From: Streptomyces kanamyceticus
GTDB lineage: Bacteria > Actinomycetota > Actinomycetes > Streptomycetales > Streptomycetaceae
DNA length: 64,000 bases
Direction: 5' to 3'
NCBI RefSeq assembly: GCF_008704495.1
Contig: NZ_CP023699.1
Span: 2,542,001 to 2,606,000, forward strand
Positions 1 through 9,247 of the stretch are shown piece by piece. Both the position numbers and the translations under genes were made by a program. The notes below the pieces were generated by a model. The model saw only the letters and a list, made by a program, of their open reading frames with translations. It had not been told where the DNA came from and did no database searches. Every line of letters begins with the position of its first letter. Within the stretch, counting starts at the first letter, position 1.

Positions 1-33
1 GTCTCGTACGAACGGCTTTACCGCAAGCGGGAG

Positions 34-1131
34 TTACTTGATACCCGCGGCGTCGCACGCCTTCTTGTACTGGGCCGTGCAGATCTCGCTGACCTTGTAG
101 ACCTTGTCCTTGACGATCGTGTCGGCGACGTCGTCCTTGGTGATCGCCTGGGCGTCGTACAGCTTGGCCGGGATGCCCTTGACGTCGCCGCTGAGCGAGT
201 CGACCTTGCGGTCGGTGATGTCGTCGATGTCCTTGCCCTTGAGCAGGCGCACGGCGATCTCGGCGGTGGTCTGCGCCTCCGGCTTGATCTCCTTGTAGAT
301 CGTGTAGTCCTGGGTGCCGCTCAACAGGCGCTGCACGCCCGCGAGTTCGGCGTCCTGGCCACCGACGGGGACCTTGATGCCGCGCTGCTTGAGCGCGGTG
401 ATCACGCCGCCCGCCATGCCGTCGTTGGCGGCGTAGACGCCCTGGATGCCGTCCTTGCCGAGCTTGTCGATCGCGGAGGACATCTTGCGGTTCGCCTCGT
501 CCGAGGACCACTCGGGGATGTCCTGCTCGTACGCGATCTTCTTGACGGCCTTGTCGAGGACCGAGTGGGCGCCCTTCTTGAAGAAGGGGGCGTTCGGGTC
601 GGTCGGCGAGCCGTTGATCATGACGACGTTCGCGTCCTTGGCCTTGGCGCCGAGCGCCTTGACCATGGCCCCGCCCTGGAGGCGGCCGATCTTCTCGTTG
701 TCGTACGACACGTAGGCGGACAGCGGGCCCTCGGCCAGACGGTCGTACGCGACGACCTTCACGCCCTGCTTGTCGGCCTGCTTGACCCACGACTTCGTCG
801 ACTTGTAGTCGACGGCGTCCAGGATGATGACCTTGATGCCCTGGGTGACGAGGGCGTCGAACTGCTTCTTCTGGGCCTCGATGTCTCCCGAGGCGTTGTT
901 GTACTTGACGTCGCAGTCCGAGCAGAGTTCCTTGATCTTCGCCTCCATGATGGGGCGGTCGAAGGTCTCGTAACGCGTGGTCTTGTTCTCCGGGAGCAGC
1001 AGACCGATGGTCTTGCTGTCGCCGTCGCTGCCCTTGTCGTCGCCGTCTCCGGCCTTGCCGCAAGCGGTCATGGCCAGTGCCATCGAAACCGCTGCCGTGC
1101 CTATGACGACGCGACGCGTCATTGCGTTCAT
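34..1131 (-). CDS. xylF: Xylose-type ABC transporter substrate-binding lipoprotein
   Basis: Binds a pentose, probably xylose, outside the cell and passes it to a membrane permease/ATPase pair that should lie off the left edge. The 365-aa product opens with a short basic segment, a hydrophobic stretch and a lipobox-like MTAC, so it is a lipid-anchored exported protein. The rest has the periplasmic-binding-protein I (XylF/ChvE) layout, with the typical 'IGLLLPE' start and a 'GVYAANDGMAGG' segment. I chose the ATG at 1131 because AGGGAGG lies 9 nt upstream; the frame is open further upstream without an RBS. A ROK repressor gene lies immediately upstream, as in the xylFGH/rok7B7 locus of S. coelicolor (from memory). 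Family is certain; xylose specificity is inferred from that context. Confidence 0.85.
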   Translation of the reverse strand: MNAMTRRVVIGTAAVSMALAMTACGKAGDGDDKGSDGDSKTIGLLLPENKTTRYETFDRPIMEAKIKELCSDCDVKYNNASGDIEAQKKQFDALVTQGIKVIILDAVDYKSTKSWVKQADKQGVKVVAYDRLAEGPLSAYVSYDNEKIGRLQGGAMVKALGAKAKDANVVMINGSPTDPNAPFFKKGAHSVLDKAVKKIAYEQDIPEWSSDEANRKMSSAIDKLGKDGIQGVYAANDGMAGGVITALKQRGIKVPVGGQDAELAGVQRLLSGTQDYTIYKEIKPEAQTTAEIAVRLLKGKDIDDITDRKVDSLSGDVKGIPAKLYDAQAITKDDVADTIVKDKVYKVSEICTAQYKKACDAAGIK

Positions 1132-1206
1132 GGTGGGGTGCCTCCCTGACGAGGCCGCGTCGTTGCGGCCGAGGTGGCTCGAAGTCAACTCGGCCGCCAC
1201 ACCAGC

Positions 1207-1246
1207 GTCAAGGAGTAAATCCTTAACGAGATGACAACGGTGCCAT
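1207..1246 (-). promoter_or_regulatory. Candidate operator region of xylF
   Basis: The short gap between the ROK gene and xylF holds an 8-bp inverted repeat with one mismatch (GTCAAGGA at 1207-1214, TCCTTAAC at 1220-1227). TGACAACGGTGCCA follows at 1232-1245. A related GTCAAG..CTTGAC word pair lies upstream of the ROK gene at 2576. ROK repressors bind AT-richer inverted repeats, so this could be the Rok7B7 site. The assignment is inference. Confidence 0.35.
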
Positions 1247-1253
1247 GCGTTAT

Positions 1254-2453
1254 CTAAGTGAAGGCAGGTGCACCCGCGGGGAGAGATCCGTCCAAAAGGG
1301 TCGAATCACCCATCTCGCTGAGTGCGAGCGCCAGCGCGCCGAGCACCTCGGCCCGGCCGCCAAGTGCCCCGGGAAGTACGGACAGTTGACGCGCCGCACT
1401 CGGGATCGCGTACCGCCCCACCGACTCCCTGATCGGCCCGAGCACCAGCTCACCGGCCTCCGCGAGGTCCCCGCCGAGCACGACACGGGAGGGGTTGAGG
1501 AGGTTGCAGAGATTGGCCACGCCGCTGCCGATGTGCCGCCCGACGTCCGCGATCACCCGGCGGCAGCCGGGGTCCCCGTCGCGCGCGAGAGAGACCACGC
1601 GCTCCATGGTCAGATCGGTGCCGTGGCTCGACTGCAGGAGCGGCAGGACGTACCGGGCCGCGGCGAAGGTCTCCAGGCAGCCGCGGTTGCCGCAGCGGCA
1701 GACGGGGCCCGACTCGTCGAGGGTGATGTGCCCGATCTCCCCCGCCGTGCCCCCGGGACCCCGGTAGATCCGGCCGCTGATCACCAGGCCAGCGCCGACA
1801 CCGCTGGCGACCTTGATGTACGCCAGGTCCTTGACGCCCCGGCCGCTCCCCCAGACCAGCTCGCCGAGCGCGCCGAGGTTGGCGTCGTTGTCGACGTGCA
1901 CCGGCACCCCGAGCCTGGACGCGAGCTCCTCGGCGGGCTTGGTGCCCGTCCAGCCCGGCAGGATCGACGTCGAGCCGAGCGTGCCGGACTCCACGTCGAT
2001 GGGTCCCGGCACCCCGAGCCCCACGCCCGCGATCTTCGTACGGTCCACCCCTGTGACCGTGAGCAGCCTGCTGACCAGCTGCTCGGCCCGGTCGAAGCCC
2101 TGCGCGGCGGAGGCGTCCACGTCCAGCGGCTCGGACTCCTCCGCGAGCACCTGGTGGGCGAGGTTGCCGATCGCCACGCGCAGGTGCGTATGGCCGAAGT
2201 CGACGCCGATGACGATGCCCGCGTCACCGCTCAGCGAGACGCTGCGGGCCCGCCTGCCGCCCGCCGAGGTGGGCGTGACCTCGACCGTGCCGCCGTCCTT
2301 CAGCTCCCGGACGATGTTGGAGACCGTCGCCGCCGACAGGCCCGTCGTCCTCGCGATCTCCGCCTGCGTGAGCGATCCGGCGAGCCGCACCGCGCGGACG
2401 ACCCGTTCGAGATTGGCCCGGTGCAGAGAGGACTGCGACCCCGGAGTCTCCAT
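1254..2453 (-). CDS. rok7B7: ROK-family transcriptional repressor (Rok7B7/XylR type)
   Basis: Sugar-responsive DNA-binding repressor. The 399-aa protein has a winged helix at about residues 28-58 ('LTQAEIARTTGLSAATVSN'), then a ROK sugar-kinase-like domain with the ATP-fold start 'GVDFGHTHLRVAIGN'. The ROK zinc motif CRCGNRGCLE is intact. Position directly upstream of xylF matches rok7B7 of S. coelicolor, which from the literature controls xylose uptake and affects carbon repression and antibiotic production. It is not adjacent to ngcGFE here: a 9-kb block (kinase, CHAT protease, second sugar ABC operon) lies between. The ATG at 2453 begins the conserved N-terminus. ROK assignment is firm; orthology to Rok7B7 rests on context. 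Confidence 0.85.
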   Translation of the reverse strand: METPGSQSSLHRANLERVVRAVRLAGSLTQAEIARTTGLSAATVSNIVRELKDGGTVEVTPTSAGGRRARSVSLSGDAGIVIGVDFGHTHLRVAIGNLAHQVLAEESEPLDVDASAAQGFDRAEQLVSRLLTVTGVDRTKIAGVGLGVPGPIDVESGTLGSTSILPGWTGTKPAEELASRLGVPVHVDNDANLGALGELVWGSGRGVKDLAYIKVASGVGAGLVISGRIYRGPGGTAGEIGHITLDESGPVCRCGNRGCLETFAAARYVLPLLQSSHGTDLTMERVVSLARDGDPGCRRVIADVGRHIGSGVANLCNLLNPSRVVLGGDLAEAGELVLGPIRESVGRYAIPSAARQLSVLPGALGGRAEVLGALALALSEMGDSTLLDGSLPAGAPAFT

Positions 2454-2537
2454 TGACTCTCACCCTTTGCCCTATTTCGGGCGACCCCGAAGCCACCCGT
2501 GACGCCGGCCTCGGAAATGAGCACCGGGCCATGTACA

Positions 2538-2589
2538 AGTTGTGAACTCCAAACTCTGCTGAAGGAGATGCCGCAGTCAAGTCCTTGAC
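2538..2589 (-). promoter_or_regulatory. Candidate promoter/operator of the ROK repressor
   Basis: The 395-bp gap between the ROK start and the kinase start holds two inverted repeats: AGTT-GTG-AACT at 2538-2548 and the perfect GTCAAG-TC-CTTGAC at 2576-2589. Read on the minus strand, a TTGACT -35-like hexamer overlaps the second repeat. An autoregulatory ROK site is plausible. The rest of the gap (2590-2848) shows no gene and would hold the kinase promoter. Confidence 0.35.
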
Positions 2590-2848
2590 GGAGATCAGGC
2601 CTGCCCGATCTGGCCGCCCTCGGGGACCCGCGCACTGGACGGACCTGCTCCGCATGGCCGCTCCCGCGCCCGCTCGCCACCCGCGCCGTCACCCCCGTCG
2701 GCGCACTGGACACGGCGTGGCCGCGTGTAAGAGGTGTCGGCACGGCGAGCGGCCCCGCGGCCAGGGGCACCGGCCCCCTTGCCCGGGGCTCACGGGACAC
2801 GAGACGCTGCTTGGTCCGTTGAACGGCTCTTGCGATCCGGGGGACACG

Positions 2849-4483
2849 GTGGAACGGCTGACGGCGAACGATCCGGCGGAGATCGGGCGTTACCGCTCGA
2901 TCGCGGAGCTGGGCAGGGGCGGCATGGGGCGGGTCCTGCTGAGCAGCGCCCCCGACGGAGGCCTGGTCGCGCTGAAGCAGGTGCGCGCGCAGTTCGTCGA
3001 GGACGACGGCTTCCGGGCCCGGTTCCGCCGCGAGGTGGCGGCCTCCCGCAAGGTGTCGGGCGCGTACACGTCGGCGGTGCTCGACGCGGACGCGGACGCC
3101 GAAGAGCCGTGGCTGACCTCGGAGTTCGTGCCGGGCCCCTCGCTCCAGGAGGCCGTGACGGCCGTCGGCACGCTTCCTGAGGAAGCGGTTCTGCGCATGG
3201 CCGCCGGGCTCGCCGCCGCCCTGGTCGACATCCACCGGGCCGGGCTCGTGCACCGGGACCTGAAACCGTCCAACGTGCTGCTCACCGACGACGGGCCCCG
3301 CGTCATCGACTTCGGCATCGCCCGCGCCACCGACGGCGAGAGCGGCACCGAACTGACCCGGTCCGGCGGGCTCGTCGGCTCCCCCGGCTTCATGTCGCCC
3401 GAGCAGGCCCAGGGACAGCCCATAGGACCCGCGAGCGACGTGTTCTCGCTGGGGACGGTCCTGGTCATGGCGTGCACCGGCACGTGCCCGTTCACCGGGC
3501 CCTCGGTGCCGCAGACCCTGTACAACATCGTGTACGCCGAGCCCGACCTCGGCACGCTGCCCGCGAAGGTCAGGGCCCTGGTCGCCCGCTGCCTGGCCAA
3601 GGACCCCGCCGAGCGGCCGAGCCCCACCCAACTGCTCGACGACATCGGCCGGATCACGCGCCCCGCCCGCCCCTGGCCCACCGATGTGCACGAGCTGATC
3701 GCGGCGCAGCAGGCCGAGATCGCACGGCTCCAGGGGGAGTTGGCGCGGCGTACGCGGGAGGACGAGGAGCGTCGTACGCGGGAGGAGGCCGAGGACGACG
3801 GGGCGGCGGTCGTGATCGAGGCCCCGCCCACCACCCCGGAGCCCGAACCCGGTCCTGCCCGGCCCCGATTAGCCGTCCTAGCCGGGACCGCCCTCGCGGT
3901 CGCCGCGCTGACCGCCGCGGCCGTCATCGCCCTGGACCCCGGAGGCGGCGGCGACACCCGCACCGTCGAGAAGCCGCCCCGGGCGACCGCGACGGTCGAG
4001 CGGACGCCCGAGGAACCGAGCCCCGAGCCGAGCCCGGAGCCGACCACCGAGGCGCCGCCCGTCGAGGAGGCGACCGCGCCCGACACGGAACCATCGGCCG
4101 TCCGCGAGCCGTCCCGCGCGGCCCCGACGAGGATCGAGTCGCGGCCGAGCACCCGGCCGGCGGCGATCGCCGACTGCGGCGGACAGGCCCTGGACAGGCC
4201 CGCCGAGCTCCTTGTGGCCTGCGGCGACGGCGGTGCGGGACTCAAGAACCTGCGGTGGACGGGCTGGGGCACGCCCGTCGCCCGGGCCACCGGGGGCGGC
4301 TGGCAGCGGATCTGCTCGCCCAGCTGCGCGGAGGGCAGGGAGGCGCAGTACTCCGTGGCCGTGACCGTCTCCGGTCTGAACGGAGGGCGTTATACGACGA
4401 TGCGGGTCACGGCACCGCAGTCACCGGGCGGCGCCGTCACGGACTACTCGCTCGACGCGTACGGACCGACGAGGAGGGGCTGA
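2849..4483 (+). CDS. Membrane-anchored Ser/Thr protein kinase (PknB-like)
   Basis: Hanks-type kinase of 544 aa. The N-terminal catalytic domain (about 14-270) has every key element: glycine loop GRGGMG (23-28), Lys44, HRDLKPSN (136-143), DFG (155-157) and SPEQ (184-187). A charged coiled-coil-like linker (about 283-318) and a Pro/Glu-rich stretch lead to one transmembrane helix (about 342-363). After a second Pro/Glu/Thr-rich stalk comes an extracellular domain of about 110 residues with paired cysteines ('ADCGGQ', 'VACGDG', 'RICSPSCAEG') and no PASTA repeats, so the ligand is unknown. I chose the GTG at 2849 because it precedes the conserved kinase start and follows a G-rich RBS; the frame is open further upstream. 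It converges with the CHAT gene, which may or may not be a partner. Confidence 0.85.
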   Translation: MERLTANDPAEIGRYRSIAELGRGGMGRVLLSSAPDGGLVALKQVRAQFVEDDGFRARFRREVAASRKVSGAYTSAVLDADADAEEPWLTSEFVPGPSLQEAVTAVGTLPEEAVLRMAAGLAAALVDIHRAGLVHRDLKPSNVLLTDDGPRVIDFGIARATDGESGTELTRSGGLVGSPGFMSPEQAQGQPIGPASDVFSLGTVLVMACTGTCPFTGPSVPQTLYNIVYAEPDLGTLPAKVRALVARCLAKDPAERPSPTQLLDDIGRITRPARPWPTDVHELIAAQQAEIARLQGELARRTREDEERRTREEAEDDGAAVVIEAPPTTPEPEPGPARPRLAVLAGTALAVAALTAAAVIALDPGGGGDTRTVEKPPRATATVERTPEEPSPEPSPEPTTEAPPVEEATAPDTEPSAVREPSRAAPTRIESRPSTRPAAIADCGGQALDRPAELLVACGDGGAGLKNLRWTGWGTPVARATGGGWQRICSPSCAEGREAQYSVAVTVSGLNGGRYTTMRVTAPQSPGGAVTDYSLDAYGPTRRG

Positions 4484-4524
4484 GGGCACGTCCCTTCTCT
4501 CACACCCCCCTCACACACCCCCTC

Positions 4525-7500
4525 TCACACTCCCCACGCCGTGAACGCCCCCCAGTGGACCGGCGAGGCGAAGGGGCACTCGTTCGGCGGCAGGCCGTCG
4601 GTGGCGTACCGCGTGCTCAGCTCCGCAAGATGCCGGTGCGAGGCCGCGTACCGCGCGAACTCGTCCCCGGTGAGGCGGCGCAGCCACCCGCGCGCACCGC
4701 GCAGCGCGGGCACCGGCCCGTGCCCCTCGGCGAGGAGTTCGTAGAAGCGCGTCATCAGGAACGCGGTCGCCAGGTCGTCCACCTGCCACAGGCTGGTCAC
4801 CGCGCAGGCGGCGCCCGCCTGGAGGAAGGCGGCGGGGAGTCCGAGGAATTCGTCGGGGGTCTCGATGATGCCGTAGTGGCCCGACTGGCAGGCGCTGGCC
4901 ACCGTCAGTCGGCAGAGCGGAAGTTGGTGCCGTACGAGGGTGTCCATGCCCAGCGGGCCGTCGGCGAGTGCCAGCGAGCCGCCCTGGCTGTCGGAGCCCG
5001 CGCTGCCGTGGCAGCTCAGATGGAGGTACGACGCGTCGGCGAGCCGGTCGAGCACCCAGCCCACGGTGGCCTCGTCGCCCACCGCGCGGCTGACCTCGCC
5101 GCGCGGCCCGAACAGGTCGACGATCTCGGCCAGTTCGCCGCGGCTGCCGGGCAGCGAGCCGTCGGGGTCGGTGACGGCCACCAGGCGCGGGACGGCCTGC
5201 GGCGGGCGCGCCGCCCTGGCGCGGGACGCGGCGTGGACCGCGGCGGACGGGGCGACGACCAGGGTCCCGATGTCGTCGACGACGCGGTCGGGACCGGGGC
5301 CGAGCGGCACGGCGTGCAGCGGGACGAGGCCGAGCAGGCCGGTCGGCACGACGACCGCTTCCTTGCGCGGCTCGTCCGCGAGGAGTTCGGCGACCGGGCG
5401 CAGCAGCGGCGCGAGGGCCGACAGCCGCTCCAGGGTGGCGGGAAACTCGCGGCGCCGCTTCAGCGCACCGGCCTGCTGTACGAGCCACAGCCCCGCGGAC
5501 TCTTCCTCCAGGTCGACGATGAGGAGGTGCAGCAGGCTGACGCTGCTCACCTCGGGGACGTACACGGCCCGCACGACGGGTTCCGTGCCGGTGACCGCGA
5601 GGACGTAGCTGCCCCAGGGCGAGTTCACCAGATAGGCGAGCGGCACTCCTCCCGCGGCCTTGGCGATGTCCCGCAGTTCGGTGGTGCGCAGGAAGTCCTC
5701 GAAGCCGGGGATGGTCCGGATCTCCTCGACCACCGTGCGCAGGGAGCGTTCCGCGACGGCCTGTTCGCGTGCCGCCGGGGCGAGTCCTGCGGGCGTCATC
5801 GCGGACGGTTCGGTGATCGAGGCTCCGTAGCGGGCCTGCGCGTCGCGGTAGCGGCGGGCCAGGACGGGGTCGACGTGTGCGAGTTCCGCCAGGTCCGCCG
5901 CGCCCCGCCCCGCCACCACCGAGAGCTCGCAGGCGAGACCGCGTTCGATCGCCTCCACCGCGCGCTCGGGACGGCCCGCGCGGGCAAGCAGGAAGGCGGT
6001 CCAGCGGGCGAGCCTGTCCACCTGCACGAGCACGCCGCGGCGGCTCGCGACGGTGACCTGGGCGTCGTAGAGCGCGCCCACGGCGGTCAGCATGTCGGCG
6101 GCGATGTCGGCGGCCTCGTCCCAGCGTTCCGCTTCCGCGTAGGAGTTGACGAGTTCCCTGGCGATGTTCAGGTACAGCGAGGGCGCGAGGACGGGTGAGG
6201 TCGCGGCCAGGGCCGCGCCGCGCAGCCGGGTGCTCTCGGCACTGTCACGGCCTTCGAGCAGATCGCTCGCCTGGGCGAGCAGCCAGGTGACACGGCCGGT
6301 GTTGAGGAGTCCGGGGCGTGCCGTGGACAGGTCGTGCGCGGCGGTCGCGGCGGCCCGCGCGCCGTGGGCGTCCGGCGGGTCGCGGGTCAGCAGCAGGTCG
6401 GCCAGGTTGCACTGGGCCTGCGACCAGAGGGCGGGGTCGTCGCCGGGGGCGAGGTGGTGGAGCGCGTCGCGGTAACAGCGCTCCGCCTCGCGCAGGTCGT
6501 CGGGCTCCGCGCGGCGGTACAGAAGCACGCCGAGGTTGACCAGGGAGTAGGCCCAGTTGACGGTGGAGCGCTCCGGGGAGCGCTCTTCGAGACCGGCCCT
6601 GATGTGGTCGATGCCGAGGGTGAGGTCGGTGGCATCGCCGCCCGGCCGCTCCGACAGGTGCAGTCCGTAGTTGGTCTGGATCCTCGCCCAGAACTCGGGG
6701 TGTTCCCCGCGGTCCAGGCGGCTCGCGCGCGCCAGCAGGTCGCGGGCGGTCTCCCAGACCTCCAGGCGGTCGCCGTCGTCGCGCGAGTAGTGGGCGCTGG
6801 CGAGGTTGTTGGCGGTGCGCACCCACTCCAGGCTTCCCTCGGGCAGCCTGGCCAGTGCGTGTTCCAGCAGCCCGAACGCCTCGGACAGGTCGGCGTCGAG
6901 CCCGGCGTGCACGGCGCCCACCAGACGTTCGCCGAGCAGCTCCGCGAGCGAGGTCTCCGTCTCCTCCTCGCCGAGGTCGGCGGCGAGCGCGAGGCCCTCG
7001 CGCGCCGCGTCGATGCCCGCGAGCCCTTCGGCGGCGAAGGCCGACTCGTACAGCTCCGCCAGCCGCTCGCGCAGATCGCCGCCGAAGCGGCTCAGGGAGT
7101 CGAAGTAGCGACGCAGCGCCTCGCTCTGCGGCGTACGGCCGTCGCTCAGGTCTTCCAGGAGCTGCTGGCGTCGCCCGAGGATGTCGGCGAGCGGGGTGCC
7201 ACGGGCCGCCCGCAACTCCTCACGCCCCGCGTCACGCACTGCCGTGTCACGCGTCAACTCGGGGTGTCTGCGCAGGAGTTCGGCGAGGTCGTCCGGCAAG
7301 CTGGTCAGCACGGCGTAGAGCAGCCCGTCCACCTCGGCGTCCTCGCGATCCCGCGCGAGGTACTGGAGGAACATCCCGTAGTTGTCGGCCACCGGCCGCC
7401 CCTGCGGCTCCACCTGCGCGCGGGCCGCCTCGGGGTCGGCCAGGTCCCGGTCGAGGTCGCGGGCCAGGACGACCGGGAGCAGCTTGCGGGGCAGCGGGAT

Positions 7501-7836
7501 CGCCTGCCCGTCGAAGGCGCCCGCGCTGAAGGCCCCGGCCCGCTCGGCCTCCCCGAGGAGGGCAGCCCCGGACGGGCCCGGGTCACCCTGGAGCTCGGCG
7601 AAGGAGAGCCCGAGCAGCAGGGGTGCGGTCACACCCGGCCGCAGGATCAGGAGCGGCGCGTCGATGTCCGCCCGCGCCCGGCATCCGGGGCAGTCGGCCC
7701 AGGCGAGGCCCGGGCCCGCCGCCGCCAGGACGTCGGCGCGCTCGCGGGCGTCGACGACGCGCCACACGACGGCCGTGCACTCCCGGTCGCACTCCGCGCA
7801 GCGCCACGCGTACGACGCCCTTGCCGAGACCGCCAT
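4525..7836 (-). CDS. CHAT-domain (caspase-like) protease with TPR-like middle and zinc ribbon
   Basis: Predicted cysteine protease of the HetF/separase-related CHAT family; such proteins act in proteolytic signalling and in several bacterial immune and cell-death systems. The 1103-aa protein starts with a CxxC..CxxC zinc site (Cys13/16 and Cys49/52, CpXC-like). A long Leu/Ala/Glu/Arg-rich helical region with TPR-like repeats follows (about 330-620). The C-terminal CHAT domain (about 800-1103) keeps the dyad: His943 in 'LHLSCHG' and Cys983 in 'ASACQSG', 40 residues apart as usual. The 'AVTSLWQVDD' segment typical of CHAT follows. The start has GGGAG just upstream. It lies 22 bp behind a small membrane-protein gene, suggesting a two-gene unit. 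Substrate unknown. Confidence 0.85.
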   Translation of the reverse strand: MAVSARASYAWRCAECDRECTAVVWRVVDARERADVLAAAGPGLAWADCPGCRARADIDAPLLILRPGVTAPLLLGLSFAELQGDPGPSGAALLGEAERAGAFSAGAFDGQAIPLPRKLLPVVLARDLDRDLADPEAARAQVEPQGRPVADNYGMFLQYLARDREDAEVDGLLYAVLTSLPDDLAELLRRHPELTRDTAVRDAGREELRAARGTPLADILGRRQQLLEDLSDGRTPQSEALRRYFDSLSRFGGDLRERLAELYESAFAAEGLAGIDAAREGLALAADLGEEETETSLAELLGERLVGAVHAGLDADLSEAFGLLEHALARLPEGSLEWVRTANNLASAHYSRDDGDRLEVWETARDLLARASRLDRGEHPEFWARIQTNYGLHLSERPGGDATDLTLGIDHIRAGLEERSPERSTVNWAYSLVNLGVLLYRRAEPDDLREAERCYRDALHHLAPGDDPALWSQAQCNLADLLLTRDPPDAHGARAAATAAHDLSTARPGLLNTGRVTWLLAQASDLLEGRDSAESTRLRGAALAATSPVLAPSLYLNIARELVNSYAEAERWDEAADIAADMLTAVGALYDAQVTVASRRGVLVQVDRLARWTAFLLARAGRPERAVEAIERGLACELSVVAGRGAADLAELAHVDPVLARRYRDAQARYGASITEPSAMTPAGLAPAAREQAVAERSLRTVVEEIRTIPGFEDFLRTTELRDIAKAAGGVPLAYLVNSPWGSYVLAVTGTEPVVRAVYVPEVSSVSLLHLLIVDLEEESAGLWLVQQAGALKRRREFPATLERLSALAPLLRPVAELLADEPRKEAVVVPTGLLGLVPLHAVPLGPGPDRVVDDIGTLVVAPSAAVHAASRARAARPPQAVPRLVAVTDPDGSLPGSRGELAEIVDLFGPRGEVSRAVGDEATVGWVLDRLADASYLHLSCHGSAGSDSQGGSLALADGPLGMDTLVRHQLPLCRLTVASACQSGHYGIIETPDEFLGLPAAFLQAGAACAVTSLWQVDDLATAFLMTRFYELLAEGHGPVPALRGARGWLRRLTGDEFARYAASHRHLAELSTRYATDGLPPNECPFASPVHWGAFTAWGV

Positions 7837-7858
7837 CCCGCTCCCTACCGGCCGCCGT

Positions 7859-8359
7859 CTACTGGCCCCCGCCGATCCGCGAGAGCAACGCCGTGAACAC
7901 CCGCCCGAGGGCCGCGTCCTTCATGGCCTTCTTATGGATGGTCAGGCTCCACTTCCCGCGCGTGTCCCGCTTCACGAGCACCTCGGTCTGCAGGAGTACG
8001 ACGACGAGCACAGGCACCCCGATCGTCACGAACAGGGACCGCTCCCCCGGCGACCGGGCGAAGTCGGCGGCCTCCTTCACCGTGCGCGCCATGTCCTCCC
8101 CCAGGGAGGCCGCGTACATCAGAGTGGTGCGCGCCAACTCCCCTTCGGACGCCACCGGTTGTGCGGGGCTCAGATACTCCGCGACATACCCGGCATCCAG
8201 CGTCTCGCCCAACTCCGCGTCGTCCCAGTCGTACCGACGAGCCGCGTCGAGGAGCCCCAGCTCCTCGACCACGGCCGCCAGCGCCTGGACGGCGGCCTCG
8301 TCGGACAGTCCCCGGACGTCCTGCGTCAACTGATCCTGATCCAACTGGCCCCGCCCCAT
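7859..8359 (-). CDS. Small single-span membrane protein linked to the CHAT protease
   Basis: A 166-aa protein of no family I recognise. It is acidic and helical over the first two thirds. One strongly hydrophobic span follows ('TIGVPVLVVVLLQTEVLV', about residues 107-125), then a basic tail ('KRDTRGKWSLTIHKKAMK'). It ends 22 bp before the CHAT start, and its own start is 6 nt after the stop of the upstream sugar permease gene. It may therefore be read through from the sugar operon or start its own unit. No good RBS is visible; GTG at 8362 is an alternative start. A membrane anchor, sensor or substrate for the CHAT protease is a reasonable guess from gene order only. Confidence 0.65.
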   Translation of the reverse strand: MGRGQLDQDQLTQDVRGLSDEAAVQALAAVVEELGLLDAARRYDWDDAELGETLDAGYVAEYLSPAQPVASEGELARTTLMYAASLGEDMARTVKEAADFARSPGERSLFVTIGVPVLVVVLLQTEVLVKRDTRGKWSLTIHKKAMKDAALGRVFTALLSRIGGGQ

Positions 8360-8365
8360 CACGCG

Positions 8366-9247
8366 TTACTTCACCGACCCCGCCGTAAGCCCCGACACCA
8401 CATGCCGCTCGATGAACGCGAACAGCACGATGACCGGAACGATAGCGACCACGGACGCGGCGAACAGGTAGTTCCACTGCACCGTGTAGTTGCCGATGAA
8501 GTTGTTGATGCCGACCGTCAGCGGCTGCTTGTCCGGCTGGGTGGTCAGGGTCAGGCCCATCACGAACTCGTTCCAGGACGTGATGAAGGTGAAGATCACG
8601 GCCGTCACCACGCCCGGCAGGGCCAGCGGCAGCGTCACCTTGATCATCGCGCCGAAGCGGCTCGTGCCGTCGACCATGGCGGCCTCTTCGAGCTCCGGGG
8701 GGATCGAGGAGATGTACGCCGTCAGGATCCACACCGCGAAGGCCAGGTTGAACGCCGCGTTGGTGAGGATCAGGGTCCAGACCGAGTTGAGCATGTCCAG
8801 CTGGTGGAACTCGCGGTAGAGACCGACCAGGAGGGCCGTCGGCTGGAACATCTGGGTGACCAGGACGAGCAGGAGGAAGAGCTTGCGGCCCCGGTAGCGC
8901 ATGCGCGCCGTGTAGTACGCGGCGGGCAGCGAGACGAGGAGCACGAGCAGCGTGGCGCCGCCCGCCACCAGGAGCGTGACCTGGAGGTTCTGGCCGAGGT
9001 CGGACTCCTTCCACACGTCGATGAAGTTGGCCCACTCCAGGTTCTTGGGCAGGTACGTGCGGTCGCGCAGCTCCTCCTTGGGGCGCAGCGCGGTGACGAT
9101 CATCTCCAGGTACGGCGCCAGGAAGATCGCCGCGAGGAGCCAGGCGAGGGCCGTGTAGACCAGGGTGCGGGGCCGGAACGTGCGCTTGGGCCGCTTCGGC
9201 CCGCCGTCCTTCCGGGGCGCGGGGCGGGTCGCCGTCGCGGTGGCCAT
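8366..9247 (-). CDS. Sugar ABC transporter permease, MalG type
   Basis: Inner-membrane channel subunit, 293 aa with six predicted spans, of a carbohydrate importer. The cytoplasmic-loop EAA motif is present ('EEAAMVDGTSRFGAMIKVTLPLALPG' region, about residues 185-210), which docks the shared MsiK-type ATPase; no ATPase gene is present here, as is normal for Streptomyces sugar importers. Its ATG overlaps the stop of the upstream permease as TGATG, and TCCTCCT on the plus strand (the RBS) sits 4 nt before it, so the two are translationally coupled. A more distal in-frame ATG at 9265 lies inside the upstream gene and is less likely. Confidence 0.88.
   Translation of the reverse strand: MATATATRPAPRKDGGPKRPKRTFRPRTLVYTALAWLLAAIFLAPYLEMIVTALRPKEELRDRTYLPKNLEWANFIDVWKESDLGQNLQVTLLVAGGATLLVLLVSLPAAYYTARMRYRGRKLFLLLVLVTQMFQPTALLVGLYREFHQLDMLNSVWTLILTNAAFNLAFAVWILTAYISSIPPELEEAAMVDGTSRFGAMIKVTLPLALPGVVTAVIFTFITSWNEFVMGLTLTTQPDKQPLTVGINNFIGNYTVQWNYLFAASVVAIVPVIVLFAFIERHVVSGLTAGSVK

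Noticed and set aside
3472..6198. A 908-codon open frame over the kinase end and the CHAT gene
   Set aside because: It is a mirror of two genes with intact catalytic motifs, and its composition (Arg/Gly/Ala/Pro/His) is of the shadow type.
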